From the NCBI RefSeq assembly GCF_017315735.1, contig NZ_JAFLRK010000009.1, positions 41,277 to 105,276 on the forward strand: a stretch of DNA of 64,000 nt. The letters are read 5' to 3'. Under the pieces are notes generated by a model. The model saw only the letters and a list, made by a program, of their open reading frames with translations, was not told where the DNA came from and did no database searches. The translations under genes were made by a program, and so were the position numbers. This DNA comes from Paracoccus shandongensis. GTDB taxonomy: Bacteria; Pseudomonadota; Alphaproteobacteria; Rhodobacterales; Rhodobacteraceae. This document shows, in pieces, positions 49,366-57,544 of this stretch (its first letter is position 1; every line of letters begins with the position of its first letter).

Positions 49366-50321
49366 GCGCGCCGATGCAGGCCCCCATCCTGACGGTGACG
49401 CTGAACCCCGCGCTGGATCTGTCCACCGCCACCGAGGAGGTGCGCCCCGAACTGAAGCTGCGCTGCGACAAGCCCGAGGTCGATCCCGGCGGCGGCGGCA
49501 TCAATGTCAGCCGCGCGATCAAGCACATGGGCGGGCAATCGACCGCCATGGTGGCGCTTGGCGGGGCCACGGGCACGCGCATCGCGGACATGCTGAAATC
49601 CGACGGGCTGTCGGTCGTCCGCCTGACCGCCCCCGGCGAGACGCGGCAATCGCTGGCCGTCACGGATCGGTCCACCGGCGGGCAATACCGCTTTGTCCTG
49701 CCCGGCCCCGAATGGCACAAGGCCCATGTGGCCGACATGACCCAGGCCATCGCCGAGGCCGCCCGCGCCGGAGGCTGGGTGGTCGTGTCGGGCTCGAACC
49801 CGCCCGGCGTGCCCGCGGGGTTCGAACAGATGCTGACCGTGCGGCTGAAGAACAGCGGGGCCAAGCTGCTGGTCGATACCTCGGGCGAGGCCTTGCGCGT
49901 GCTGGCGGGATCGTCCACCCCCGTCGATGTGCTGCGCATGGACAGCCACGAGGCCGAGGATCTGGCGGGACGCCCCCTGCCCACGCGCGAGGATAGCGCG
50001 GGCTTCGCGGCGGGGCTGGTCAAGGACGGCGCGGCGCGGTCGGTGATCGTGGCGCGCGGCGCCGACGGATCGGTCATCGCCGGGCCGGACGGCGCCTGGC
50101 ACGCGGCGGCGGCGCGGGTCAAGGTGGTCAGCGCGGTCGGCGCGGGCGACAGCTTCGTCGCGGGCTTCGTGCTGGCCATGGCGCGGGACTGGCCGGTCCC
50201 CGAGGCGCTGGCGCTCGGCGCGGCGGCCGCATCCGCCGCCGTGATGACGCCCGCCACGGATCTGTGCCGGGCCGAGGACGTGGACCGCTTCTATGGCGAA
50301 CGGGTCATCACGCAGCTTTGA
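49362..50321 (+). CDS. PfkB-family 1-phosphofructokinase/hexose kinase
   Basis: A 319-residue ribokinase-fold kinase. It has TLNPALDLSTATE at the N terminus, the sugar-binding GGGGINVSRAIK (PfkB signature 1) and the catalytic Asp in SAVGAGDSFVAGFVLA (signature 2). The N-terminal pattern is that of 1-phosphofructokinase/PfkB rather than ribokinase, so fructose-1-P, fructose-6-P or tagatose-6-P is the likely substrate. It is coupled to the metallopeptidase gene by a 4-bp overlap; no PTS gene is adjacent. Confidence 0.88.
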   Translation: MSAPMQAPILTVTLNPALDLSTATEEVRPELKLRCDKPEVDPGGGGINVSRAIKHMGGQSTAMVALGGATGTRIADMLKSDGLSVVRLTAPGETRQSLAVTDRSTGGQYRFVLPGPEWHKAHVADMTQAIAEAARAGGWVVVSGSNPPGVPAGFEQMLTVRLKNSGAKLLVDTSGEALRVLAGSSTPVDVLRMDSHEAEDLAGRPLPTREDSAGFAAGLVKDGAARSVIVARGADGSVIAGPDGAWHAAAARVKVVSAVGAGDSFVAGFVLAMARDWPVPEALALGAAAASAAVMTPATDLCRAEDVDRFYGERVITQL

Positions 50322-50325
50322 CATG

Positions 50326-50351
50326 AAAAAAGCCGCCCCGGGGCGGCTTTT
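50326..50351. terminator. Bidirectional terminator after the sugar kinase
   Basis: AAAAAAGCCGCCCC/GGGGCGGCTTTT, a loop-poor perfect palindrome with A and T tracts on both sides, 5 bp after the kinase stop and about 20 bp beyond the stop of the convergent small gene. Confidence 0.9.
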
Positions 50352-50372
50352 CCATGAACCGGGCGGCACCGT

Positions 50373-50699
50373 TCAGGCGGCTTCGGCTTCCTCGGCCTCG
50401 GCGGCCATGCGGCGTTCGCTTTCCTCGCGCGACAGCGCGACGGACGTGCGCACGCCCTTGGACACGAATTCCATCAGCCCCTTGACCACGCGTTCGTTGG
50501 GGTCGATGCCGGCGCAGGACAGCACCTCGCGCCCGTCGCGCGAGCGCGCCCAGCGAGCGATCTGTTCGGGGCCGTTGCCGTATTTCTTGTCATCCGCAAT
50601 CGCATCGTCCAGCGCGGCCAGGACCACGGCGGCAAAAAGTTTGCGGGCCCGCTGGCCCTGTTCGAAATTGAAAGCCGATCCATCGACAAAATCGCGCAT
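50373..50699 (-). CDS. Small conserved protein (DUF6280-like)
   Basis: A 108-residue soluble protein with a helical, charged sequence: NFEQGQRARKLFAAVVLAAL, then DDKKYGNGPEQIARWARSRDG and IDPNERVVKGLMEFVSKGV. The C terminus is a Glu/Ala-rich tail. I believe this is a family conserved in Rhodobacteraceae (DUF6280), but function is unknown. It converges on the sugar kinase across a terminator, and its promoter region faces the long efp leader. Confidence 0.8.
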   Translation of the reverse strand: MRDFVDGSAFNFEQGQRARKLFAAVVLAALDDAIADDKKYGNGPEQIARWARSRDGREVLSCAGIDPNERVVKGLMEFVSKGVRTSVALSREESERRMAAEAEEAEAA

Positions 50700-51061
50700 A
50701 CCATTCGTCCATCTTCTTGGGCCGCAAGGTCAAGGCAGCCGTGTGGGCGGCATCATGCCAACCCATCGTTATTGTTTCCGTTTCTCTGACGGTGCTGCTG
50801 CTTAGCCCAGATGCCCGCCGATTCGTTATTCCCCAGACTGCATATCACCCATGCAGTTTGCGCATGTCGTGTAAAAAACAGGTGAAATCTTCAATTACAC
50901 CTTGCTTTTCATGTGGCACGGCACCGGACTGCGCCTTGACAACACGGCAAAAGCCTTTTGGTTGCCTCGGCCACAAGGCCCCGATATAGGGGCGCCACAG
51001 CGCCGTTCAACGACGAACAGCAGTTATTCCCAAGAACCCGAAGAACCCCAAAAGGTTTCCC
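50700..51061. other. Gene-free promoter region between small conserved gene and efp
   Basis: About 360 bases with no supportable gene. The middle is AT-richer than the surroundings (CGTGTAAAAAACAGGTGAAATC region near 50870, given here in part), as expected for divergent promoters. A TTGACA hexamer at 50936 could be a -35 box for efp, but no good -10 lies 16-18 bases downstream. No terminator, tRNA or repeat copy was seen. Confidence 0.5.
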
Positions 51062-51625
51062 ATGCCCAAGATCAACGGCAACGAAATCCGCCCCGGCAAC
51101 GTGCTGGAGCATGACGGAGGCCTGTGGGCCGCCGTGAAGGTCAGCCATGTCAAGCCCGGCAAGGGCGGCGCCTTCGCCCAGGTCGAGATGAAGAACCTGC
51201 GCGACGGCCGCAAGCTGAACGAGCGATTCCGCAGCGAGGACAAGGTCGAGCAGGTCCGCCTGGAACAGAAGGACCAGCAGTTCCTGTACGAATCCGACGG
51301 CAAGCTGGTCTTCATGGACAGCGAGACGTTTGAACAGACCGAACTGGATTCCGACCTGCTGGGCGATCGCCGCCCCTTCCTGCAGGACGGCATGACCGCC
51401 ACCATCGAATATTACGGCGAGGAGGCGCTGTCGGTCTCGATCCCGCAGAAGGTGACCTGCACCGTCTCGGAAACCGAGCCGGTGGTGAAGGGCCAGACCG
51501 CCGCCAACAGCTACAAGCCCGCGATCCTGGACAACGGCGTGCGCATCATGATCCCGCCCTTCGTGGGCGAAGGCGAGAAGATCATCGTCAACACCGAGTT
51601 GTTCGAATACAGCGAACGGGCCTGA
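51062..51625 (+). CDS. efp: Elongation factor P
   Basis: A 187-residue three-domain protein. The tip loop of domain I reads [10 protein letters not shown] with Lys34 at the position that is beta-lysylated by EpmA/EpmB in enterobacteria. The signature [20 protein letters not shown] and the C-terminal [17 protein letters not shown] are present. EF-P rescues ribosomes stalled at polyproline. A terminator follows 11 bp after the stop. Confidence 0.97.
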   Translation: MPKINGNEIRPGNVLEHDGGLWAAVKVSHVKPGKGGAFAQVEMKNLRDGRKLNERFRSEDKVEQVRLEQKDQQFLYESDGKLVFMDSETFEQTELDSDLLGDRRPFLQDGMTATIEYYGEEALSVSIPQKVTCTVSETEPVVKGQTAANSYKPAILDNGVRIMIPPFVGEGEKIIVNTELFEYSERA

Positions 51626-51636
51626 CCCTTTCCCCG

Positions 51637-51665
51637 AACGCCCCGGCCTGTCCGGGGCGTTTTTC
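51637..51665 (+). terminator. Rho-independent terminator after efp
   Basis: AACGCCCCGG-CCTGT-CCGGGGCGTT, a perfect 10-bp stem followed by TTTTCTG. Confidence 0.9.
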
Positions 51666-51686
51666 TGTCCGAACCCGGGTTTGCCC

Positions 51687-52241
51687 ATGACATCCCACGC
51701 CACACCCGCCGATCTGGCCCGCGCCCTGCCCCATGTCCTGGCCGCGCCCAAGGACGGTGCGCCGGTGGAATGGCTGTGCTTCCGCCCCGGCTTCAACCAG
51801 CGTACCTTTCCGGGCCGCCTGACGCTGACCCGCGCCCAGGGCGTTCCGGGCGAACGCTGGACCGTCGCGCCCTGGCTGAGGCTGGCCAATGGCGCGCCCG
51901 ACCCGCGCATCCAGGTCTCGATCCTGCCGCGCCGGGTGATGGACGCCGTCTGGCTGGACCGCGAAGGAACGCCCCATCCCGGCGACACCATCGTCTGCGA
52001 CCTGGACACCAGCCACGCGAACCTGCCGGTCGGCACGCTGCTGCAAGCCGGAACGGCGGTGCTGCGGGTGTCGGATGTCTTCAACGACGCTTGCGTCAAG
52101 TGGAAGGTCCGTTACGGCCAGGCGGCCAAGGACTGGATCACCGCCCCCGGCCACCCGGACCTGCGCCTGCGCGGCATCCTGTGTTCGGTCGAGCAGGATG
52201 GAGAAGTCGCCCTGGGCGACCGCATCCGCAAGCTGGGCTGA
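51687..52241 (+). CDS. MOSC-domain-like protein
   Basis: A 184-residue protein. The C-terminal part (VFNDACVKWKVRYGQAAKDW, LRGILCSVEQDGEVALGDRI) resembles the MOSC domain of molybdenum-cofactor sulfurases and YiiM-type reductases, including the conserved Cys. The N-terminal part WLCFRPGFNQRTFPGRLTLT is less typical, and the family assignment rests on pattern. It lies between efp and a convergent ygfZ. The ATG at 51687 is preferred over a TTG two codons earlier. Confidence 0.72.
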   Translation: MTSHATPADLARALPHVLAAPKDGAPVEWLCFRPGFNQRTFPGRLTLTRAQGVPGERWTVAPWLRLANGAPDPRIQVSILPRRVMDAVWLDREGTPHPGDTIVCDLDTSHANLPVGTLLQAGTAVLRVSDVFNDACVKWKVRYGQAAKDWITAPGHPDLRLRGILCSVEQDGEVALGDRIRKLG

Positions 52242-52244
52242 GCC

Positions 52245-52964
52245 CTATTCCGCCGACAACCGCGCCGCACCCGCCTGCATGTCCGGTCCCAGGCGGTCGA
52301 ACCGCACATGAGCCAGGGCATGGCCGCCCGACTGCGTGAACAGGGTGCCGACCTCGCGCCCCTCGGCGGTGATTGGGGTGCCCACCGGGGCCTCGCCCGC
52401 GATCCGAAGGCGGACCAGGCCCTTGCGCAATTCGGTCTTGTGCTTCATGCGGGCCGTCACCTCTTGCCCCACATAGCAGCCCTTGCGGAAATCGACGCCG
52501 TGCAGGCGCTCGAATCCCGCCTCCAGGATGAAGGTCTCGTTCGGGATCAGTTCCACCAGCGTTTCGGGGATGATGTGCTGGACGCGGATGGCGTCGAAAT
52601 CGGTGCCGTCGTCGCCCGTCCCGCCGTAAAGCCGCCAGCCAAGCGCCGGATGCCTGGGATCGGGGATCGCCCCAACGGGCGCGGGCCCGGTGCCGCGCGC
52701 GACGGTCATGTCGGTCGCCTCGATCGCCACATGCGACCGCAGCTTGTACATGGTCAGGCGGCGGACCAGATCACCCGCCAGCCGTGCGTCCACGTCGATC
52801 AGCAGCGCATCCCCGTCCGGCACGATCAGGAAATCGGCCAGGTATTTGCCCTGCGGCGTCAGCAGCGCGGCCCAGCAGGGGGCGCGGCGCACGTCGTTGC
52901 TGACCAGCCCTTGCAGGAAGGCCAGGCGGTCGTCGCCGGTGACGCGGATGATCTGGCGGGTCAT
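52245..52964 (-). CDS. ygfZ: Folate-binding protein YgfZ (CAF17-like)
   Basis: A 239-residue protein. The signature KGCYVGQEVTARMKHK, with its conserved Cys, defines the YgfZ/CAF17 family, which supports repair or maturation of certain Fe-S proteins using tetrahydrofolate. It is somewhat shorter than E. coli YgfZ (326 aa), as usual in Alphaproteobacteria. Its ATG overlaps the stop of the ABC exporter (ATGA), so the two are coupled. Confidence 0.92.
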   Translation of the reverse strand: MTRQIIRVTGDDRLAFLQGLVSNDVRRAPCWAALLTPQGKYLADFLIVPDGDALLIDVDARLAGDLVRRLTMYKLRSHVAIEATDMTVARGTGPAPVGAIPDPRHPALGWRLYGGTGDDGTDFDAIRVQHIIPETLVELIPNETFILEAGFERLHGVDFRKGCYVGQEVTARMKHKTELRKGLVRLRIAGEAPVGTPITAEGREVGTLFTQSGGHALAHVRFDRLGPDMQAGAARLSAE

Positions 52965-54709
52965 TGGATTTCTCCGAATTGCAGGGCGACAAGGCGGGCA
53001 TAGGCGCCGTTTTGCGCCATCAACTGGGCATGGCTGCCTTCCTCGACAACCCGGCCCTGTTCCATCACCACGATCTTGTCGGCGTTGCGGATGGTGGACA
53101 GGCGGTGCGCGATCACCAGCGTGGTGCGCCCCTGCGACAGGCTTTCCAGCGCCGCCTGCACCAGCCTTTCGCTGGCGGTGTCCAGCGCGCTTGTCGCCTC
53201 GTCCAGCAGCAGCACGGGCGCGTCGCGCAGGATGGCGCGGGCGATGCCGATGCGCTGGCGCTGCCCGCCCGACAGGGCCGAGCCGCGCGGGCCCGCCGCG
53301 CTGTCCAGGCCGTTCGGCATCGCCGACACGAAGTCGCTGACATGCGCCGCCTCCATCGCGCAGCGCAGGGCGGCATCGTCGGCGTCGGGGCGCCCCATCA
53401 GGATGTTGTCGCGCAGGGTTTCGTCAAACAGCGCCGAGTCCTGCGCCACAGTGGAAAACTGGTCGCGCAGCACCCCCAGGTCGAAATCCTGCACGGGCAC
53501 GCCGCCCAGGGTGATGCGTCCCCGGTCGGGATCGACCATGCGCGTCAGCAGGTTGAAGACCGTGGACTTGCCCGCGCCCGAGGGCCCGACAAGCGCCGTG
53601 GTCCTGCCCGCCTCGGCGGAAAAGCTCAGCCCTTGCAGCACCGGCTTGCCGTCATAGGACAGCCAGACATCCTCCAGCCGGATATCCGTGCTGTCGGGCG
53701 GTTGCATCCGCGCGCCCGACCGGATGCGCGGCTGCGTGTCGATGACCTGATAGACCCGTTCCAGGCTGGCCGCCGCCGTCTGCCAGGTGCCCGCCAGCCC
53801 GCCAAGCCGCCGCATGGGCTGGAAGGCCAGCGCCAGCGCGGTGAAGAAGGACATGAAGTCGCCGATGCTGCGCGTGCCCTCCATCACCTCGCGCCCGCCC
53901 AGGGCCAGGACGGCGACGAAGCCGATGCCGGTGACGATGTCGGTCAGGGCGGGGACAAGGCTGCTCATGGCGGCGACCTTGACCTCGGACTGGCGGATGC
54001 GGGCGACGATGGCGGCGAAGCGGCGGGTCTGGCCCTCCTCGGCCCGGTTCAGCTTGATCGAGGCGATGCCGTGCATCACCTCGTCCAGGCGGGTAGCGCG
54101 GGCGCTGGCATTGGCGCGGTTCTGGCGCACCTTGCGGCGGATGTAACGCTGCACGAAGGCGGCGGGCAGGATCAGGATCGGCGCGCCGATCAGCGCGGCC
54201 AGCGTCCACTCGGGGTCGATGCTGACCGCCACCGCGAACAGCATCACCAGCGAAATCGCGTCCCGCGTGGCGCTGGTGATCAGGTTCGCCCAGACCCCTT
54301 GGACGGCGATGGTGTCGCCCTGGATCCGCTCGATCATCGCGCCGGGGGGGTTTGCCTGGAAGAACCGCCCGTCCAGCGTCATGATATGGGCCAGCAGGTC
54401 GCGCTGCATGGTGGTGGAAATCCCCAGCGAGATCCGCGACAGCAGCGACCGGCTGGCGATCAGCGTCACCGCGCGCAGCAGGAAGATGCCCATGATCGCG
54501 CCGCCGACCCACCAGATCGCGCCCGCCTCTTTCCCGACAAAGACGCGGTCGAACAGCGGCTTCAGCATCCACGAGATCAGGGCAAGCGTCGAACCCTCGG
54601 CCGTCATCAGCAGGAAGGCGCCCAGCATGGGGCCGCGATGGACGTGCAGGTAATCCGTCCAGAAGCGGCGCAGCAGGGTCGAGGCGGCGGGATGGGTGGT
54701 ATCGGACAC
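52961..54709 (-). CDS. MsbA-like ABC exporter
   Basis: A 582-residue half-transporter. An N-terminal six-helix exporter domain (MLGAFLLMTAEGSTLALISW begins it) is followed by an ATPase with Walker A GPSGAGKST, Q-loop, signature ALSGGQRQRIGIARA and Walker B VLLLDEATSALD. Homodimeric relatives flip lipid A core (MsbA) or export peptides or lipids; the substrate is unknown. The start chosen is a GTG at 54709; a TTG 30 bp upstream is possible. Neither has a strong ribosome-binding site. Confidence 0.88.
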   Translation of the reverse strand: MSDTTHPAASTLLRRFWTDYLHVHRGPMLGAFLLMTAEGSTLALISWMLKPLFDRVFVGKEAGAIWWVGGAIMGIFLLRAVTLIASRSLLSRISLGISTTMQRDLLAHIMTLDGRFFQANPPGAMIERIQGDTIAVQGVWANLITSATRDAISLVMLFAVAVSIDPEWTLAALIGAPILILPAAFVQRYIRRKVRQNRANASARATRLDEVMHGIASIKLNRAEEGQTRRFAAIVARIRQSEVKVAAMSSLVPALTDIVTGIGFVAVLALGGREVMEGTRSIGDFMSFFTALALAFQPMRRLGGLAGTWQTAAASLERVYQVIDTQPRIRSGARMQPPDSTDIRLEDVWLSYDGKPVLQGLSFSAEAGRTTALVGPSGAGKSTVFNLLTRMVDPDRGRITLGGVPVQDFDLGVLRDQFSTVAQDSALFDETLRDNILMGRPDADDAALRCAMEAAHVSDFVSAMPNGLDSAAGPRGSALSGGQRQRIGIARAILRDAPVLLLDEATSALDTASERLVQAALESLSQGRTTLVIAHRLSTIRNADKIVVMEQGRVVEEGSHAQLMAQNGAYARLVALQFGEIQ

Positions 54710-54841
54710 GGGCGTCTTTCGTCTGGTCGCGCTTGGCAACCCTTAGCCCGAGGGGGGCCGCCACGGCAAGGCAGGGGGGCGTTGACCTTGGGCCGCGCGG
54801 GCACTAGCGATCCTTGCAGGATGTGAAGGATAAGACACGCC

Positions 54842-56014
54842 ATGAGCCTTGCCGCAGGTCGCCCCGTGATCGCCATTCCCGGACCCTCGCCCGTGCCGGA
54901 CCGGGTGCTTGTTGCCGCCCACCGCGCCTCGCCCGACATCTATGGCGAGGAGCTGGCGGATCTGAACCTGTCCGTGATGGCGCAGTTGAAGCGGCTGGCG
55001 GGCACGGGGGCGCATCTGGCGCCTTATATCGGCAACGGCCATGCCGCGTGGGAGGCCGCGGGCGCCAACATCTTCAATTCCGGCGACCGGGCGCTGGCGC
55101 TGACCTCGGGCCATTTCGGGCGGTCCTGGGCGCAGCAGATGGAACAGATGGGCGTCGCGGTGGAGCGGCTGGACTTCGGCAACCTGCCCGCCGATCCCGA
55201 CATGCTGGCCCGCCGCCTGGCCGAGGACAAGGCGGGCGCGATCAAGGCGGTGATGGTCTGCCAGATCGACACGGCCACCGGCGTGATGAGCGACATTCCC
55301 GCGCTGCGCGACGCCATGGGCGATCACCCGGCGCTGCTGATGGTGGACGCCATCGCATCCCTGGGCTGCGCGCCGATGATGATGGACGACTGGGGCGTCG
55401 ATGTGCTGATCTCGGCCAGCCAGAAGGGCATGATGTGCCTGCCAGGCACCTGCTTTGTCTGGTATTCCGACCGCGCCGCCGCGCGCGGGCGCTCGCAGCT
55501 GACCACGCCCTATTGGGACTGGCACGCCCGCGCGGGTGCCGAGGCTCTGTGGCGCTTCTGGGGCGGCACGCCGCCGGTCCAGCAGATCTTCGCGCTGGAC
55601 GAGGCGCTGCGCATGATCCTGGACGAGGAAGGGTTGTTCGCCGTCTGGGCGCGCCATGCGGCCCTGGCACGCGCCGTCTGGGCTGCGGCGGACGCCTGGG
55701 GCGAGGGCGGCACGGGCATCCGCCTGTCGGTCGAGGATCCGATGTCGCGCGCGGCCTCGGTCACGGCCATGGCGCTGCCGGGGGCGGACGCGCTGCGGGC
55801 CTGGACGGTGGCGCATTGCGGCGTGACGCTGGGCGTTGGCCTGGGGGCCGAGCAGCCTGAAAACGCGCTGCGGGTGGCGCATATGGGGCACGCCAATGCC
55901 GGGATGATCCTGGCCGCGCTTGGGGCGATGCAGGCGGGCATGGCGGCGCTTGGCATTGCGCACGGGCCGGGCGGCCTGGACGCGGCGGCGCGGGTGCTGG
56001 CGGAACCGGCGTGA
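54842..56014 (+). CDS. Class V aminotransferase (serine-glyoxylate type)
   Basis: A 390-residue PLP enzyme beginning with IAIPGPSPVPDRVL, typical of alanine/serine-glyoxylate aminotransferases. PLP contacts include VDAIASLGC and the lysine in ISASQKGMMCLPG. Other motifs: TSGHFGRSW and GGTPPVQQIFALDEAL. In methylotrophs and Rhodobacterales such enzymes convert glyoxylate to glycine in the serine or photorespiratory routes; the donor is inferred. It stands alone, divergent from the ABC exporter. Confidence 0.85.
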   Translation: MSLAAGRPVIAIPGPSPVPDRVLVAAHRASPDIYGEELADLNLSVMAQLKRLAGTGAHLAPYIGNGHAAWEAAGANIFNSGDRALALTSGHFGRSWAQQMEQMGVAVERLDFGNLPADPDMLARRLAEDKAGAIKAVMVCQIDTATGVMSDIPALRDAMGDHPALLMVDAIASLGCAPMMMDDWGVDVLISASQKGMMCLPGTCFVWYSDRAAARGRSQLTTPYWDWHARAGAEALWRFWGGTPPVQQIFALDEALRMILDEEGLFAVWARHAALARAVWAAADAWGEGGTGIRLSVEDPMSRAASVTAMALPGADALRAWTVAHCGVTLGVGLGAEQPENALRVAHMGHANAGMILAALGAMQAGMAALGIAHGPGGLDAAARVLAEPA

Positions 56015-56050
56015 GAGGGCACTGCCGCGATCCATGGCAAGGAATAGTAT

Positions 56051-56425
56051 ATGACTGACGAAGAAGTGGCGGCGCTGCGGCGCTTTCAGGACGCAATCCG
56101 CAAAATCAGGCAAGTTTATCCCCGAATGGAGGTAGGGCAGCTTGAGGTGCTTTTGTCTATCTCTACCAAGCCGGGAATACGCGGGGCAGAGATCTTGCAG
56201 GAGATGCAGGGCATCAAAAGCAACAGCGTCTATAGAACGATCAAGGTTCTGTCAGATGTAGAAGGCGAGGCAGGGGATGGCCGCAGACACGGCCTCAACC
56301 TGATTACAAAAACACCAGACCCATTAGATAGCCGGGCCTTTCAACTGGTCCCAACCATGGCTGGAAGAGACCTTGCGGAAGCCGTTGCTGCGGCTTTGAC
56401 AGACAGCAGACCAGATAGGATCTGA
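56051..56425 (+). CDS. Winged-helix (MarR-like) DNA-binding protein, foreign composition
   Basis: A 124-residue protein. MEVGQLEVLLSISTKPGIRG and AEILQEMQGIKSNSVYRTIK look like the helices of a winged-helix domain of MarR type, with the recognition helix near residues 54-66. The DNA is visibly poorer in GC than its neighbours and uses AGA, GTA, AAA and CCA codons rarely seen in this chromosome, suggesting recent transfer, possibly from phage or plasmid. AAGGAATAGT precedes the ATG. Target unknown. Confidence 0.7.
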   Translation: MTDEEVAALRRFQDAIRKIRQVYPRMEVGQLEVLLSISTKPGIRGAEILQEMQGIKSNSVYRTIKVLSDVEGEAGDGRRHGLNLITKTPDPLDSRAFQLVPTMAGRDLAEAVAAALTDSRPDRI

Positions 56426-56452
56426 CGCCAATAGCCGCAGCTTTGGTCAGAT

Positions 56453-56815
56453 TTACTCCGCGTGCCCGTGTTCCTTCAGCCATTCCTGCATCATCTTGAT
56501 CTCGGCTTCCTGCGCGGTGATGACCTCTTGGGCCAGTTTGCGGATCTCGGGGTCGTCGCCGTGTTCCAGCGCCACCTTGGCCATGTCGATGGCGCCCTGG
56601 TGGTGCGGGATCATGCCGCGCACGAAATCCACATCCGCATCGCCGCTGGATTCCATCGGCATGTCGGCGTGCATCTTTTCCATCACCGCCTGATAGGCCG
56701 AAGCCGCATCGCCCCCTGCGCCATGGGCAGAATGATCGTCCTGGGCATAGGCGCCAAAGGCCAGGGCAAACAGGATGGGGGAAAGGGCAAGGCCCCGGCG
56801 GATGGATGCGGTCAT
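56453..56815 (-). CDS. DUF305 family periplasmic protein
   Basis: A 120-residue protein with a signal peptide ([14 protein letters not shown]) and the family motif [17 protein letters not shown], with HH, Met and acidic residues able to bind copper or other metals. The mature region is four-helix and Met/His-rich ([23 protein letters not shown]). DUF305 proteins are linked to copper handling in some bacteria; here that is inference. The ATG at 56815 has a perfect AAGGAGGTTTCC before it. Confidence 0.88.
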   Translation of the reverse strand: MTASIRRGLALSPILFALAFGAYAQDDHSAHGAGGDAASAYQAVMEKMHADMPMESSGDADVDFVRGMIPHHQGAIDMAKVALEHGDDPEIRKLAQEVITAQEAEIKMMQEWLKEHGHAE

Positions 56816-56904
56816 GGAAACCTCCTTGGCGGTTGCCAGGGCAGGCTGGCGCAAAGCCCGGTCCGATGGAAGCGGTCAACCATCACATCCGCGATACCGC
56901 GACC

Positions 56905-57471
56905 CTATGCCCCGGGCAGGCGCGCGAGCGTCACCAGCGTATCGCCATAGCGGCGCTGGTCGATGGGAACCAGGGGCGCGGGGACCAGCGGCGGGCGGCT
57001 TTCCTCCCACACCACGACCGCGCCGGGGGCGAGCCAGCCGCCTGCCAGGGCCGCGGCGATGGCCCGTTCCCCAAGGCCCTGCGCATAGGGCGGGTCGAGG
57101 AACACCAGATCGAAGGGCGCATCGCGGTTGGCGGCAAGACGCGTCGCATCCTGGCGCAGCAGGGCGGTCGCGTCCCCCGCCCGCGCCTTGGCGACATTGC
57201 TGCGGATCAGCGCCTGCGCCTTGGCGCCGTTCTCGACAAGGGTGACATGGGACGCGCCGCGCGACAGGGCCTCAAGCCCAAGCGCCCCGGTGCCTGCGAA
57301 GAGATCCAGCACCCGCGCGCCGGGGACCGGGTTGCCATGGGTGCCGTTGACCAGCAGGTTGAAGATCGCCTCGCGCACGCGGTCGGTGGTGGGGCGCAGA
57401 TGGGCGGCCGTGTCGCCCACGCCGACCTCGGCCAGTTTCAACCCGCGCAGGGTGCCGCCGACGATCCTCAT
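56905..57471 (-). CDS. rsmD: 16S rRNA (guanine966-N2)-methyltransferase RsmD
   Basis: A 188-residue SAM-dependent methyltransferase: MRIVGGTLRGLKL at the N terminus, PTTDRVREAIFN, SAM site VLDLFAGTGALGLEALSRG and catalytic LVFLDPPYAQGL. It methylates G966 of 16S rRNA in the assembled 30S particle. Length is normal. It starts just after repeat R7, which separates it from the reductase. Confidence 0.95.
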   Translation of the reverse strand: MRIVGGTLRGLKLAEVGVGDTAAHLRPTTDRVREAIFNLLVNGTHGNPVPGARVLDLFAGTGALGLEALSRGASHVTLVENGAKAQALIRSNVAKARAGDATALLRQDATRLAANRDAPFDLVFLDPPYAQGLGERAIAAALAGGWLAPGAVVVWEESRPPLVPAPLVPIDQRRYGDTLVTLARLPGA

Positions 57472-57488
57472 GGTTGCGTCCCGCGAAG

Positions 57489-57541
57489 GCTGGGGGCGCT
57501 TCGCCCCCCAGACCCCCCGAGGATATTTGGGTGAAGAAGAA
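57489..57541 (-). repeat. Dispersed hairpin repeat (R7), 3' of the reductase
   Basis: GCTGGGGGCGCTTCGCCCCC forms a hairpin, then AGACCCCCCGAGGATATTTG and GGTGAAGAAGA. It ends 3 bp before the reductase stop on the minus strand. Its second half is essentially identical to R4. Confidence 0.85.
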
Positions 57542-57544
57542 GCA

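Noticed and set aside
50936..50941. TTGACA as a -35 box for efp
   Set aside because: No acceptable -10 hexamer at 16-18 bp; noted only as a possible element.
50717..50989. A 90-codon open frame upstream of efp
   Set aside because: No ribosome-binding site, odd Cys/Ser-rich product, and it covers the likely promoter region.
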